In this document: piece after piece, positions 1 through 15,134 of the stretch
How the letters are laid out: each line of letters opens with the position of its first letter
Numbering within the stretch: position 1 is the first letter of the stretch
From: a virus
Reading direction: 5' to 3' (one strand)
DNA length: 40,522 bases
IMG/VR virus record: IMGVR_UViG_3300043450_000234
Coordinates: 1 to 40,522 of that record
Made by a program: the position numbers and the translations under genes
The notes under the pieces: model-generated
The model's database searches: none
Told to the model about the DNA's origin: nothing
Seen by the model: the letters and a program-made list of their open reading frames with translations, nothing else

Positions 1-1
1 C

Positions 2-307
2 CCGGCCACGCCCTTCGAGCAGCCTGCTGCCGTGGCTACCCCCGCTCCGTCTGCCCCGGCGCAGGCGAAGACCACTGCGGCCTCACCGGCGTCCCCCAGT
101 GCCCAGACTGACGCTCAGGCCGCTGCGAAGGCCGAGAAGAAGCGCAAGGCTGCCGCCGCTGCCGCCGAAGCCGCACGCCTGGCTGCGCTCGCCGCCGCTG
201 AGGCCGACGAGGAAGACGAGGACGACCAGCCGTCCATGGTTACCCCCGTGGGTAACGAAGGCACCGTGCCGTCGTCCTTCGACGACATGCTCGACAAGAT
301 CCTCTGA
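2..307 (+). CDS. C-terminal part of an Ala-rich protein with an acidic tail (cut by left edge)
   Basis: The reading frame is open to the left edge, so this is the 3' end of a longer gene; the GTG at 32 is probably an internal Val codon. The visible 101 codons encode a low-complexity Ala/Pro stretch, an Ala/Lys/Glu helix-like segment and an acidic run (DEEDEDD) before the end FDDMLDKIL. A disordered linker with an acidic, hydrophobic tip just upstream of a primase-helicase resembles the layout of single-stranded DNA-binding or other replication accessory proteins, but no fold domain is in view, so the function is unassigned. It holds one palindrome copy (239-256) read as V-T-P-V-G-N. Confidence 0.7.
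   Translation, partial: PATPFEQPAAVATPAPSAPAQAKTTAASPASPSAQTDAQAAAKAEKKRKAAAAAAEAARLAALAAAEADEEDEDDQPSMVTPVGNEGTVPSSFDDMLDKIL
239..256. repeat. Dispersed palindrome, copy 1
   Basis: GTTACCCCCGTGGGTAAC; both arms perfect, 18 bp; read V-T-P-V-G-N. Confidence 0.85.
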
Positions 308-369
308 GACGCGGACCGAGGGGGCGGGCAACACCTGCCCCCTCTCTATTTTCTGGAACGGAGAACGCC

Positions 370-3222
370 GTGGTCGAGCACGCGCGCCAATTTCTGAGCA
401 GGGTGATCCCGCAGCCGTCCCCGGATGGGTCGGCCTATCTGAACATCCACTGGTCCGGCCTGACCGATGAGGGCCGTCGATTCTGGGATGGTCGAGCCTG
501 CGCCTCCGTGGACGAGGCGATCAAGACCATCAACTGGGTCAACAAGATGGGCGACAAGGACATCTATGTCTGCATGTCGCTCCAGTCCAAGATGGAGGAG
601 AAGACCTCCGGCAAGGGCAACAAGTACAAGAAGGCGCTGCGCCTCGCTGACGATGCCGTCAGCCTTCGCTCGTTCTTCATCGACGTCGACGTCAAGGAGG
701 AAGCCTACCCCGACACGCGCACGGCGCTGGCGGCGTTCAAGGATTTCATCGACGCGGTGGGACTACCGATCCCGACCGCCGTGGTGGCGTCAGGCTCCGG
801 CGGCTTCCACGCCCACTGGGTGGTGGAGCGCGACCTCGCACCCGCTGAATGGCAGGTGGTCGCCTTCGCCCTTGCCGAGGCCACCAAGCAGCAAGGGCTG
901 ATCACCGACAGCCAGTGCACCATCGACAGCGCCCGCATCCTGCGCGTCCCCAACACCTTCAACCGCAAGAGCGGGGAGCCCAAGCCCGTCACCCTGATGA
1001 GCCTTGGTGCCGAGACGACCTATGACACCATGGCATCGGTGCTCGAGCCCTACCGTCAGGCGATTACCCCGAGGGTAACCACCAAGATCGAAGCCAACGA
1101 CGATCTCGGGGCCAACCTGACCAGCGCGCCGCACCAGGAACTCCAGATCACCGAGATCGCCAAGCAGTGCGGCTTCATCGCCCGCACCATCGGCACCGGT
1201 GGCAAGGACAACCCGCAGCCGCTCTGGTTCATGACCGCCTCCATCGCGACCTTCGTCGAGGACGGGCGCGATGCGTTCCACCTGATGTCGAACCAACACC
1301 CGGGCTATCGGCCGAAGGACACGGACGAGCTCTACGACCGCGTCGTCGCCAACCAGAAGAAGCGCGACCTGGGCTGGCCGAAGTGCCAGAAGATCGCAGC
1401 CTACGGCGCGAAGGAGTGTCAGGGCTGCCCCCTGCTGGCGCAGAACAAGTCGCCGCTGAACTTCGCCCTGCCTGCCGCCAACGACCAGCCCGACAACACG
1501 CTGCCGGAGAAGTACGCCCGCAGCGCCGAGGGGCTGATCCTCTATCGGCACGTCGATGACGATGGCGTCGTGACGACCATCCCCATCTGCCACTACCCCA
1601 TCCTGAACGGCTGGCTCTCCAACAACCCGTGGACCTTCCATTTCACCACGCGGGGCGAGACCGGGCGCAAGCACACGGTGGAGGTACCTGCCGAGGTAAT
1701 CTTCGCCAAGGACGGGTTCAACAAGTACCTCGGTGCGAAAGGCTTCTTCCTCACAGACAAGCAGTACAAGATCCTCAAGGAGTTCTTCGTGAGCTGGCTT
1801 CAGAAACTTCAGACCCAGAAGGACAGCGTGATCTCTGCCGCACCCTTCGGATGGTCGGTGGTCGACGGGAAGATCGAGGGCTTCGCCTTCGGTTCCCGCG
1901 TCTGGATGAAGGATGGTGACCGCCCTGCGGCCAACCCCAATCCGGTCCTCCAGTACCAATACACCCCGAAGGGCGACATCGCCCCGTGGCGTGAGCTCGC
2001 CCGCATCGTCTACGAGCAGAACCGCCCCTCGCTGAACGCGATCCTCGCCGTGGCCTTCGCTGGTCCGCTGGTGAAGTTCACCGGGTTCCCCGGTCTGATC
2101 ATGAACGCCTACAGCCAAGAGTCTGGCATCGGCAAGACGACCGCCATGAAGTGCTCGCAGGCGGTCTGGGGCCACCCCGTGCTGGCGATGCAGGCGCTCA
2201 ACGACACCACCAACTCGGTGCTCGGCAAGATGGGCCAGATCAGGTCGCTGCCGGTCTACTGGGACGAATTGAAGTCCGAGCAGCAGGTGAAGCGGTTCTG
2301 TTCCATCGTGTTCGACCTGACCGGCGGGCGCGAGAAGACGCGGATGAACGCCGACGCCACGCTCAAGATGAGCGGCACCTGGCAGACCATGCTGGTGTCG
2401 GCGTCCAACGACTCCATCATCGACGGCATGGCGCGCGAGGTGGGCTCCACCACGGCTGGCCTGCACCGCCTGTTCGAGTACGTCGTGCCGAAACCTGAGC
2501 AGGTAACTCACGACGTCGGGGCCGTGCAGCGCCTCGCCGGCAAGCTCGAGGACAACTACGGCCACGCTGGCATGATGTACGCCAAGTTCCTCGGCCTGAA
2601 TTGGAAGCGCATCGAGCAGGAGGTCGCCTCGGTTCAGGACGACATCTGTCGCGAGATCGGCGTCAAGCAGGAGGAGCGGATGTGGGCAGCCACGATCACC
2701 GTCATCCTCAAGGGCGCGGACTATGCCAACGAGCTCGGCCTGACCAACATCGACGTGCCCGCGCTCAAGGACTTCCTCTTGGACGTTCTCTCGAAGATGC
2801 GCGGCGAGGTCGAGGCATCCCCGACGTCGATGAACAACGACATGTCCGTGTCGTCCATCCTCGCCGAGTTCCTGAACAACACCCGGTCGCGCAACACCCT
2901 GATCACCAACCGTATCTGGGTGTCGAAGGGCAAGCCGACCAAGGGGGCCATCCAGGTTCTCGTGGACGCCAGCAAGCTGGGCGAGATCGCTGTCCAGATC
3001 GGGCGCGAGGACAAGCTGATCCGCATCTCGTCCACCTTCCTGACGCGCTGGATGGGCGAGCGGGGCTACAGCCGCCACACCTTCATCAAGAAGCTGGAAG
3101 CTGAGTTCGGGCTCCAGAAGGTGAACGGCAAGCTGGGCGGCGGCACCGACATGGCCTGCGCCATGGAGCATCTGGTGGAGCTGGACATGAACCACCCGAA
3201 GCTGTCGGCGTTCCTCGAATGA
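370..3222 (+). CDS. Primase-helicase fusion (AEP-like primase plus DUF927-type helicase)
   Basis: This 950-residue protein probably primes and unwinds DNA for phage replication. The N-terminal half carries archaeo-eukaryotic-primase-like signatures: FFIDVDV with D105 and D107, SGSGGFHAHW (141-150) and DSARILRVPNTFNRK (186-200), the usual D-x-D, small-x-H and R-x-P-x-x-x-N-x-K elements. A Cys/His patch lies near residues 340-356. The C-terminal half has a Walker A (ESGIGKTT, 584-591) and a Walker B (LPVYWDE, 627-633), matching DUF927/superfamily 3-like phage helicases. The start is GTG at 370, preceded by GGAG at 359-362; the next gene overlaps its stop as ATGA. Three or four palindrome copies lie inside it. 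The fusion layout is seen in the sequence; the replication role is inferred from family knowledge. Confidence 0.88.
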   Translation: MVEHARQFLSRVIPQPSPDGSAYLNIHWSGLTDEGRRFWDGRACASVDEAIKTINWVNKMGDKDIYVCMSLQSKMEEKTSGKGNKYKKALRLADDAVSLRSFFIDVDVKEEAYPDTRTALAAFKDFIDAVGLPIPTAVVASGSGGFHAHWVVERDLAPAEWQVVAFALAEATKQQGLITDSQCTIDSARILRVPNTFNRKSGEPKPVTLMSLGAETTYDTMASVLEPYRQAITPRVTTKIEANDDLGANLTSAPHQELQITEIAKQCGFIARTIGTGGKDNPQPLWFMTASIATFVEDGRDAFHLMSNQHPGYRPKDTDELYDRVVANQKKRDLGWPKCQKIAAYGAKECQGCPLLAQNKSPLNFALPAANDQPDNTLPEKYARSAEGLILYRHVDDDGVVTTIPICHYPILNGWLSNNPWTFHFTTRGETGRKHTVEVPAEVIFAKDGFNKYLGAKGFFLTDKQYKILKEFFVSWLQKLQTQKDSVISAAPFGWSVVDGKIEGFAFGSRVWMKDGDRPAANPNPVLQYQYTPKGDIAPWRELARIVYEQNRPSLNAILAVAFAGPLVKFTGFPGLIMNAYSQESGIGKTTAMKCSQAVWGHPVLAMQALNDTTNSVLGKMGQIRSLPVYWDELKSEQQVKRFCSIVFDLTGGREKTRMNADATLKMSGTWQTMLVSASNDSIIDGMAREVGSTTAGLHRLFEYVVPKPEQVTHDVGAVQRLAGKLEDNYGHAGMMYAKFLGLNWKRIEQEVASVQDDICREIGVKQEERMWAATITVILKGADYANELGLTNIDVPALKDFLLDVLSKMRGEVEASPTSMNNDMSVSSILAEFLNNTRSRNTLITNRIWVSKGKPTKGAIQVLVDASKLGEIAVQIGREDKLIRISSTFLTRWMGERGYSRHTFIKKLEAEFGLQKVNGKLGGGTDMACAMEHLVELDMNHPKLSAFLE
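1063..1079. repeat. Dispersed palindrome, copy 2
   Basis: ATTACCCCGAGGGTAAC; 17 bp, one arm mismatch; read I-T-P-R-V-T in primase-helicase. Confidence 0.75.
1683..1700. repeat. Dispersed palindrome, degenerate copy 3
   Basis: GGTACCTGCCGAGGTAAT; two mismatches and a shifted reading phase (V-P-A-E-V-I); may be chance. Confidence 0.4.
2490..2507. repeat. Dispersed palindrome, degenerate copy 4
   Basis: GAAACCTGAGCAGGTAAC; two mismatches in the left arm and a shifted phase (K-P-E-Q-V-T); may be chance. Confidence 0.35.
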
Positions 3223-3551
3223 GCTACCAGAAGCGCCTGCGGCCTTTCCTGGAATATCTCGAGTCCCTCGGGCTCGAGATACTGGAGATCACCACCAGCG
3301 GTTCATCGCATTACAAGATCACGGTTACCCTCGGGGGTAACCGCCGCTTCTTCATGGCTCCCTATTCTCCGTCGGACCGTCGCGCCTTCGAGAACTGGAA
3401 GTCGAACATTCGCAAATGGGTCAAGGAGGTCGAACATGATGCCCAAGCGAACCGTACTGGTTCCAAACCGCAACTACACAAGCTCGGCGGACGGTCATCT
3501 ACCTCGCTCGGCCGTGAGCGTGGCGGCGGCGCCATGGGAGCTCGAGGCTGA
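3219..3551 (+). CDS. Small phage protein, HicA-like/dsRBD-like in appearance
   Basis: 110 residues. The ATG overlaps the primase-helicase stop (ATGA), so the two are translationally coupled. Residues 1-70 look like a compact alpha-beta domain: a helix, the strand pair SSHYKITVTLGGNRRFFMAP, then a helix with FENWKSNIRKWVKEV. The order recalls HicA or double-stranded RNA-binding folds, but no partner antitoxin gene follows. The C-terminal 38 residues are low complexity and overlap the next gene for 116 bp in another frame, so the functional part may end near residue 75. It contains the perfect palindrome at 3324-3341 (V-T-L-G-G-N). Confidence 0.65.
   Translation: MSYQKRLRPFLEYLESLGLEILEITTSGSSHYKITVTLGGNRRFFMAPYSPSDRRAFENWKSNIRKWVKEVEHDAQANRTGSKPQLHKLGGRSSTSLGRERGGGAMGARG
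3324..3341. repeat. Dispersed palindrome, copy 5
   Basis: GTTACCCTCGGGGGTAAC; perfect arms, extended by one pair on each side (3323-3342). Confidence 0.85.
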
Positions 3552-3678
3552 GCTGAACCGGCTGGGCGTGGTGGAGCACAAGCCCGCCATCTTGCGCCAG
3601 CCGCGCCCCGGCAAACTCGCGCCGGACCCCAAGCCCGCTGGCAAGTTTTACCGCAACGGCGAAGAGCCCGAGTTCTGA
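3436..3678 (+). CDS. Small hypothetical phage protein
   Basis: 80 residues, starting MMPKRTVLVPNRNY. A strong ribosome binding site (AAGGAGG at 3423-3429) stands 6 nt before the ATG and lies inside the upstream gene, which supports this start despite the 116-bp overlap. The protein is proline-rich and basic in its second half and ends NGEEPEF. No domain is recognised. Confidence 0.65.
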   Translation: MMPKRTVLVPNRNYTSSADGHLPRSAVSVAAAPWELEAELNRLGVVEHKPAILRQPRPGKLAPDPKPAGKFYRNGEEPEF

Positions 3679-3687
3679 GGAGAGAAC

Positions 3688-3897
3688 ATGGAATACTGGA
3701 CTATTATGTGGATCACCATGCTGGGCGGCCCCTACGATGGGCAGGGCTCGTTCGTCGTCTACCCCTCGCTGGAGACGTGCGAGGCTGCGCTGGTGACCGT
3801 CAGCGACACGCTGCCCTACGATCACAACCTGCTGTGCGAGGAGACGGTAACGCTGTCGGCGTCGATCCGCCCGAAGCGCCGTCCGGAGAACCTCTGA
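3688..3897 (+). CDS. Small conserved phage protein with hydrophobic N-terminus
   Basis: 69 residues. The first 15 (MEYWTIMWITMLGGP) are hydrophobic and could act as a short signal or membrane segment. Two cysteines (in LETCEAAL and LLCEETV) could pair, which would suit an exported protein. TGAGGAGAGAAC gives a good ribosome binding site just before the ATG. Similar short proteins occur in proteobacterial phages without known function. It sits in the rightward early/replication cluster. Confidence 0.7.
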   Translation: MEYWTIMWITMLGGPYDGQGSFVVYPSLETCEAALVTVSDTLPYDHNLLCEETVTLSASIRPKRRPENL

Positions 3898-3905
3898 GGC
3901 AACCG

Positions 3906-4103
3906 ATGTCGAATGGGAGCGAGCTCAAGAGTCTCGGCGCGCAGGCATTGCGACTGGCGGGGTTCAAGCCCTGCCCTCGCTGGTGGCTCACAGAGGAACA
4001 GCTCGAACTGGTGGAGTACATGGCCAAGCAGAACGAGCTCGAAGTGAACTCCATCCGGCGCTGGGCCTATCGTCAGCAAGAGGAGGACAGCAAGGATGTC
4101 TGA
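3906..4103 (+). CDS. Small hypothetical phage protein
   Basis: 65 residues from the ATG at 3906, chosen because it follows the previous stop by 8 nt and has GAGG upstream; the open frame extends further left but that part reads antisense-like low complexity over the previous gene. The predicted protein is helical and charged (MSNGSELKSLGAQALRLAGF, then LTEEQLELVEYMAKQNELEV). No family is recognised. It overlaps the following gene by 8 bp. Confidence 0.6.
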   Translation: MSNGSELKSLGAQALRLAGFKPCPRWWLTEEQLELVEYMAKQNELEVNSIRRWAYRQQEEDSKDV

Positions 4104-4302
4104 GAAGAAGGACCGGCCAGCGGGGACGAGCATTACCCACTGCGGTAAGGGCCACCGGATGGAGGTGGTGGAGACGAGGAGCGCCAAGCTCGGCTGGCTG
4201 CACACCATCTGGCGGCGCAAGCAGTGCAAGGTCTGCGGCGTCCAGATCAGGACGGCGGAGATCGAGTACGACCTCGCCAAGGAGGTGCTCGCCGATGACT
4301 GA
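4096..4302 (+). CDS. Small protein with a partial zinc-ribbon pattern
   Basis: 68 residues. It has HCGKGH near residues 15-20 and CKVCG near residues 44-48, giving three cysteines and two histidines that could bind one zinc ion. It starts inside the end of the previous gene and its own end overlaps the next start (ATGACTGA), so it is one of a chain of coupled small genes. A degenerate palindrome copy encodes I-T-H-C-G-K and so contributes to the first Cys/His cluster. The function is unknown. Confidence 0.65.
   Translation: MSEKKDRPAGTSITHCGKGHRMEVVETRSAKLGWLHTIWRRKQCKVCGVQIRTAEIEYDLAKEVLADD
4132..4149. repeat. Dispersed palindrome, copy 6
   Basis: ATTACCCACTGCGGTAAG; two mismatches; read I-T-H-C-G-K. 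Confidence 0.6.
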
Positions 4303-4675
4303 GCTGATGCAGGTCATGATCAGGGGCAAGCTCTACAAGAGCGTCAAGACCGCAGCCAGAGCGATCAAGGTGAAGCCCTGCACCATCTACTCGGCCCTGC
4401 ACCGGGGCACGCTCGACACGGTCGGGCTCGGCACAGGCAAGGGGCGTCCGGTTACCCGGGGCGGTAAGCCCAAGCCTTTCACCATCGGACCCTTGAAGTT
4501 CGACAACCTGCGAGCCGCGTCGGTCGCGCTGGGCTACGAGAAGAACACGCTCTCCTCGATCCTGCGTCGGCGCGGCGAGAAGGCGCAGGGTGAGCTGCTG
4601 CGCCGTGCCATGGCTCTTGCCGCCGAGCGCGAGAACGCCGCCATGCGCGCCCGCATGGACGTCGTCGCGAAGTAA
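4295..4675 (+). CDS. Small DNA-binding protein with two NUMOD/HTH-like repeats
   Basis: 126 residues from the ATG at 4295, which overlaps the previous stop; the open frame extends upstream but antiparallel to real coding. Two similar helix-turn-helix-like units are visible: YKSVKTAARAIKVKPCTIYS (about residues 14-33) and FDNLRAASVALGYEKNTLSS (about 68-87). Both fit the pattern of a short strand, an Ala-rich helix and then a serine/threonine turn and recognition helix seen in NUMOD-type modules that accompany HNH nucleases. The two HNH genes lie immediately downstream on the other strand. It is a candidate for the protein that binds the dispersed palindrome, but this is speculation. Its TAA stop lies in the inverted repeat at 4670-4691. 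Confidence 0.65.
   Translation: MTELMQVMIRGKLYKSVKTAARAIKVKPCTIYSALHRGTLDTVGLGTGKGRPVTRGGKPKPFTIGPLKFDNLRAASVALGYEKNTLSSILRRRGEKAQGELLRRAMALAAERENAAMRARMDVVAK
4451..4468. repeat. Dispersed palindrome, copy 7
   Basis: GTTACCCGGGGCGGTAAG; one mismatch; read V-T-R-G-G-K in the NUMOD/HTH-like gene. Confidence 0.75.
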
Positions 4676-4691
4676 CCCTCCGGGGTTACTT
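4670..4691. terminator. Perfect inverted repeat between convergent genes (possible bidirectional terminator)
   Basis: Nine-base arms AAGTAACCC and GGGTTACTT surround a TCCG loop. The stop codon of the rightward gene (TAA, 4673-4675) and that of the leftward HNH gene (TTA, 4686-4688) each lie in one arm, so the repeat spans the whole junction. There is no long T-run on either side, so termination by an intrinsic mechanism is uncertain. The repeat is also a swapped version of the dispersed palindrome (GTAACC...GGTTAC, 4672-4689). Confidence 0.45.
4672..4689. repeat. Dispersed palindrome, swapped-arm copy
   Basis: GTAACCCTCCGGGGTTAC; both arms carry the same T/A exchange, so dyad symmetry is kept while each arm supplies a TAA stop to one of two convergent genes. 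Confidence 0.6.
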
Positions 4692-4961
4692 CTTCGCCCA
4701 GGCCCGGTTCACGGACTTGGGCACAGCCCGAAGGTTCGAGCGTGCATTGGTGCCGCCAGACCGAAGGGGCTTCTTGTGGTCGACGTCCTTGCCGTCGCCC
4801 TTCTTCACCACCCCTTCCTTCATGAGTTCGCGGCGGGCGGCGTTGTTCATCGCCCGCTTCTTCACGTTCTCAGGACGGGCATTGTAGCCATCCACCTGAC
4901 GCCGAATCTGGGTCGGCGTGCGGTGAGACTTCGGGTCTCGCTTCTCGCCCTTCTCAGCCAT
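4686..4961 (-). CDS. Small HNH-type endonuclease
   Basis: 91 residues, strongly basic. The C-terminal half holds the HNH-like core DVDHKKPLRSGGTNARSNLR (59-78), with D61-H62 as the catalytic His region and N76 as the later Asn. The N-terminal half is a helical basic segment. Small HNH proteins of this type are common near phage packaging genes, where some assist terminase in cutting; here it is at the far end of the late block, about 29 kb from the terminase genes. Its start overlaps the end of the upstream HNH gene by 8 bp. Confidence 0.75.
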   Translation of the reverse strand: MAEKGEKRDPKSHRTPTQIRRQVDGYNARPENVKKRAMNNAARRELMKEGVVKKGDGKDVDHKKPLRSGGTNARSNLRAVPKSVNRAWAKK

Positions 4962-5454
4962 CTTTCTTCTTCCTCTTCGGCGTCGGATTGTTCTCAGCCA
5001 CCATTTTACACCATTTGATGTAATCGGACAGTGGAAGGTGACCCCTCCACATGTTCACAGCCGCGCAGACGATCTGGATATTTCCCCGGACGTAGCCCTT
5101 CGCAGGCACGATCCGATCTATACTGGCGTTCGTCCACTGCTTCTTGCCGTAGATCAGCTTGCAAGTCAGCTCCTCGCCAGTCAGCGCGCACTTCCCCCCT
5201 TGCTGCTCATGCAGCTCCATCAGGTACTCGACCGTCAGCGTCTCGCTGCGGCCGCGCTTGTTCACCAGTCTGCGGTAGTATCGCTCCCAGTTCCCCGAGA
5301 GGGTCTCGTATGCTTTCGCGGTCGAGACGTTACCTGAGAGGTAACGCCATCGTTTCCGGCATTTCTCCGAGCAGCACTGGGTGGTCATCCTGGACGGCAC
5401 GAACTTCGTCCCGCACACCACGCAGTACCGCTCGGCTGGTCCTGGCGCCTTCAA
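4954..5454 (-). CDS. HNH endonuclease with N-terminal zinc-finger-like module
   Basis: 166 residues. The N-terminus has a Cys pattern (C11, C14, C27/C28, C32) that could bind zinc. The C-terminal part has GGKCALTGEEL (86-96), SIDRIVPAKGYVRGNIQIVC (111-130) and N134, the layout of HNH proteins in which the first element reads I-D-R. The start is TTG at 5454 with GAGGCAGGG just upstream on the minus strand. It is the second last gene of the leftward block, 21 bp after the giant virion protein gene. It could be a homing-type or free-standing nuclease. It carries a perfect 17-bp palindrome (5329-5345). Confidence 0.75.
   Translation of the reverse strand: MKAPGPAERYCVVCGTKFVPSRMTTQCCSEKCRKRWRYLSGNVSTAKAYETLSGNWERYYRRLVNKRGRSETLTVEYLMELHEQQGGKCALTGEELTCKLIYGKKQWTNASIDRIVPAKGYVRGNIQIVCAAVNMWRGHLPLSDYIKWCKMVAENNPTPKRKKKDG
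5329..5345. repeat. Dispersed palindrome, copy 8
   Basis: GTTACCTGAGAGGTAAC; perfect, 17 bp; the only perfect copy read with the right arm in phase (Y-L-S-G-N). Confidence 0.85.
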
Positions 5455-5475
5455 TTCCCTGCCTCACCGTTGCCC

Positions 5476-13544
<8,069 letters not shown>

Positions 13545-13545
<1 letters not shown>

Positions 13546-15131
13546 CAGGGCTTGGTCCTCAGAACACCGTTCGGGTCAACGAAGCGCGTGCCGCTCGGCA
13601 GCGCGTCGTACTCTTCTTTCGACTTCGGATAGGCGAGCTCGGGCTCGTTACCCGGTGCGGTAACCGCGCCTTCCTGCGAGGGCTCGTATCCCTCCGGCGC
13701 GGACGGCATGGCGGTGTTCTCGGCATCGTTGATCGCCTGACGCAGGGCTGCGGCAGCCTTGTCGCGACCAGCGCGCCCTTTGCCGCCGTACTCCTTGGCA
13801 CCGAGGGTGAGGGCCTGCTTCTCGGCAGCCTGGAACGCCTGATGGGCCTGCACGGCAGCCTCGTAGGCGGCAAGGGCTTCTTCCGAGTCGGTATCGCCAG
13901 CGTCGGCGAAGGTCTGATACTGGTCGCGTGCGGCGGTGAACTGGTTGTAGGCTTCGACCGTCGTCGCCGTCGCCGAGTCGAAGTCGACCGCGCGATCCTG
14001 CTTCGGCTGGGCCTTCACGAACTGCGCCATCTGCTTGATGAACAGCGAGCCGTTCGACACGCCGGTCGCCAGCTCCCAGAACTGCTGGGTGTTCATCTGC
14101 CCCTGGTCGACGACCTTGCCCGCGTCCTTGACGGTGTAGATCAGCGAGTTGGCCTGCCCGGGCTGCACGCTGATCTCGTTGGCCGAGGGGAACTTGTTGC
14201 AGGCGTCGTTGAACAGCTTGCACGCATTCTGGACATCGCCCTGCTCCATCGCATTCAGCGCGAGATTCCCCAGCGTCTGGGACATCTGCTTCTGGGTGAC
14301 GAGGATCTGCTTGGCGAAGCGCACAGCCTTCTCGGGCTGGCCGCGCTCCATGAAGTAGTTGTAGCCCTCCGCCAGCGTGGCGGCGCTCTTCATGTAGGCC
14401 GGAATCTGGTTGTTGGGGTCGATGGCCTTGACCGCCTGCTCGTACTCCTGGAACGACAGGCCACCTTCGTTGGCGGCGATGTCGAGGCCGGGGTCTGCAC
14501 GCTCGTCGGCGATGGCTGCGGCGGGCTTGTCCTTCTCGATGATGAACGACCGCATGGCCTGCCCGGCAGCCTCGCTGGCCTTCGACTCGACGCCCTTGGC
14601 GGTCTCAGGCTTGACCTCGGTTACCTCCGGGGTAACCGGCGCGGGCGCGGGCGTGGTATCAGGCGCACCGGTGGTGTTACCCATCGGGTCGGTAAAGGCG
14701 GGCTCGTCAACCGGCAGGGCAGAGGCGAGTGCAGGACGCTTGCGCGCATCCTCGACCATGCCACCCTCGGCGTATTCCGGCGTCAGGAACTCGTCGGGGT
14801 TGACCTCAGTGTCGTCGCTGGGCAGCGCCTCGTAGACGGTATTCCAGTTTTTCTCGTCAAATTGCTTCTCAGCAAGAGCCAGCTTTTTCTCGTCGAGCGC
14901 CAGGCGACGTTCGCGGAGACCGTTGGACGCATCGCCGCCAGCGGCGGCTTTGGCAAACTTCTGGCGGTCGAGATCGAGCTCCTCGCGCTTCAAGTCGAGG
15001 AAGGCGTTGTTGTACTCGATGTCCGCATCGACACGCTTGGTGTCGAGCTCGCGAGATTTCTTCTTCTCCCCCATCTCGGTGACCATCTGGTACCCGGCGA
15101 GGAAGTCACGGACTTCGTTTGCAAAGCTCAT
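13545..15131 (-). CDS. Internal virion protein with coiled coil
   Basis: 528 residues. The N-terminal part (MSFANEVRDFLAGYQMVTEM, then repeated KREELDLDRQKFAK and ERRLALDEKKLALAEKQFDE) is a charged coiled coil. The middle is Pro/Ala-rich. Residues about 230-400 form a helical, possibly TPR-like region (ATLAEGYNYFMERGQPEKAV). It lies between a small internal virion protein and the giant one, the usual order for podovirus ejection proteins. The stop overlaps the start of the giant gene. Two palindrome copies are in frame (V-T-P-E-V-T and V-T-A-P-G-N). Confidence 0.7.
13647..13664. repeat. Dispersed palindrome, copy 14
   Basis: GTTACCCGGTGCGGTAAC; perfect arms; read V-T-A-P-G-N in the 528-residue virion protein. 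Confidence 0.85.
14620..14636. repeat. Dispersed palindrome, copy 15
   Basis: GTTACCTCCGGGGTAAC; perfect, 17 bp, arms extend to eight bases (14618-14638); read V-T-P-E-V-T. Confidence 0.85.
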
Positions 15132-15134
15132 GGA

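Noticed and set aside
790-3195. 801-codon open frame antisense to the primase-helicase
   Set aside because: It mirrors third-position GC of the real gene, has Asp/Val/Leu/Arg-heavy composition, no ribosome binding site and no domain.
3219-3551. HicA toxin of a toxin-antitoxin pair
   Set aside because: Only loose fold likeness, and no HicB-like antitoxin is adjacent.
14676-14697. Further palindrome copy GTTACCCATCGGGTCGGTAAA
   Set aside because: The spacing between arms is nine bases, outside the constant five to six of the family.
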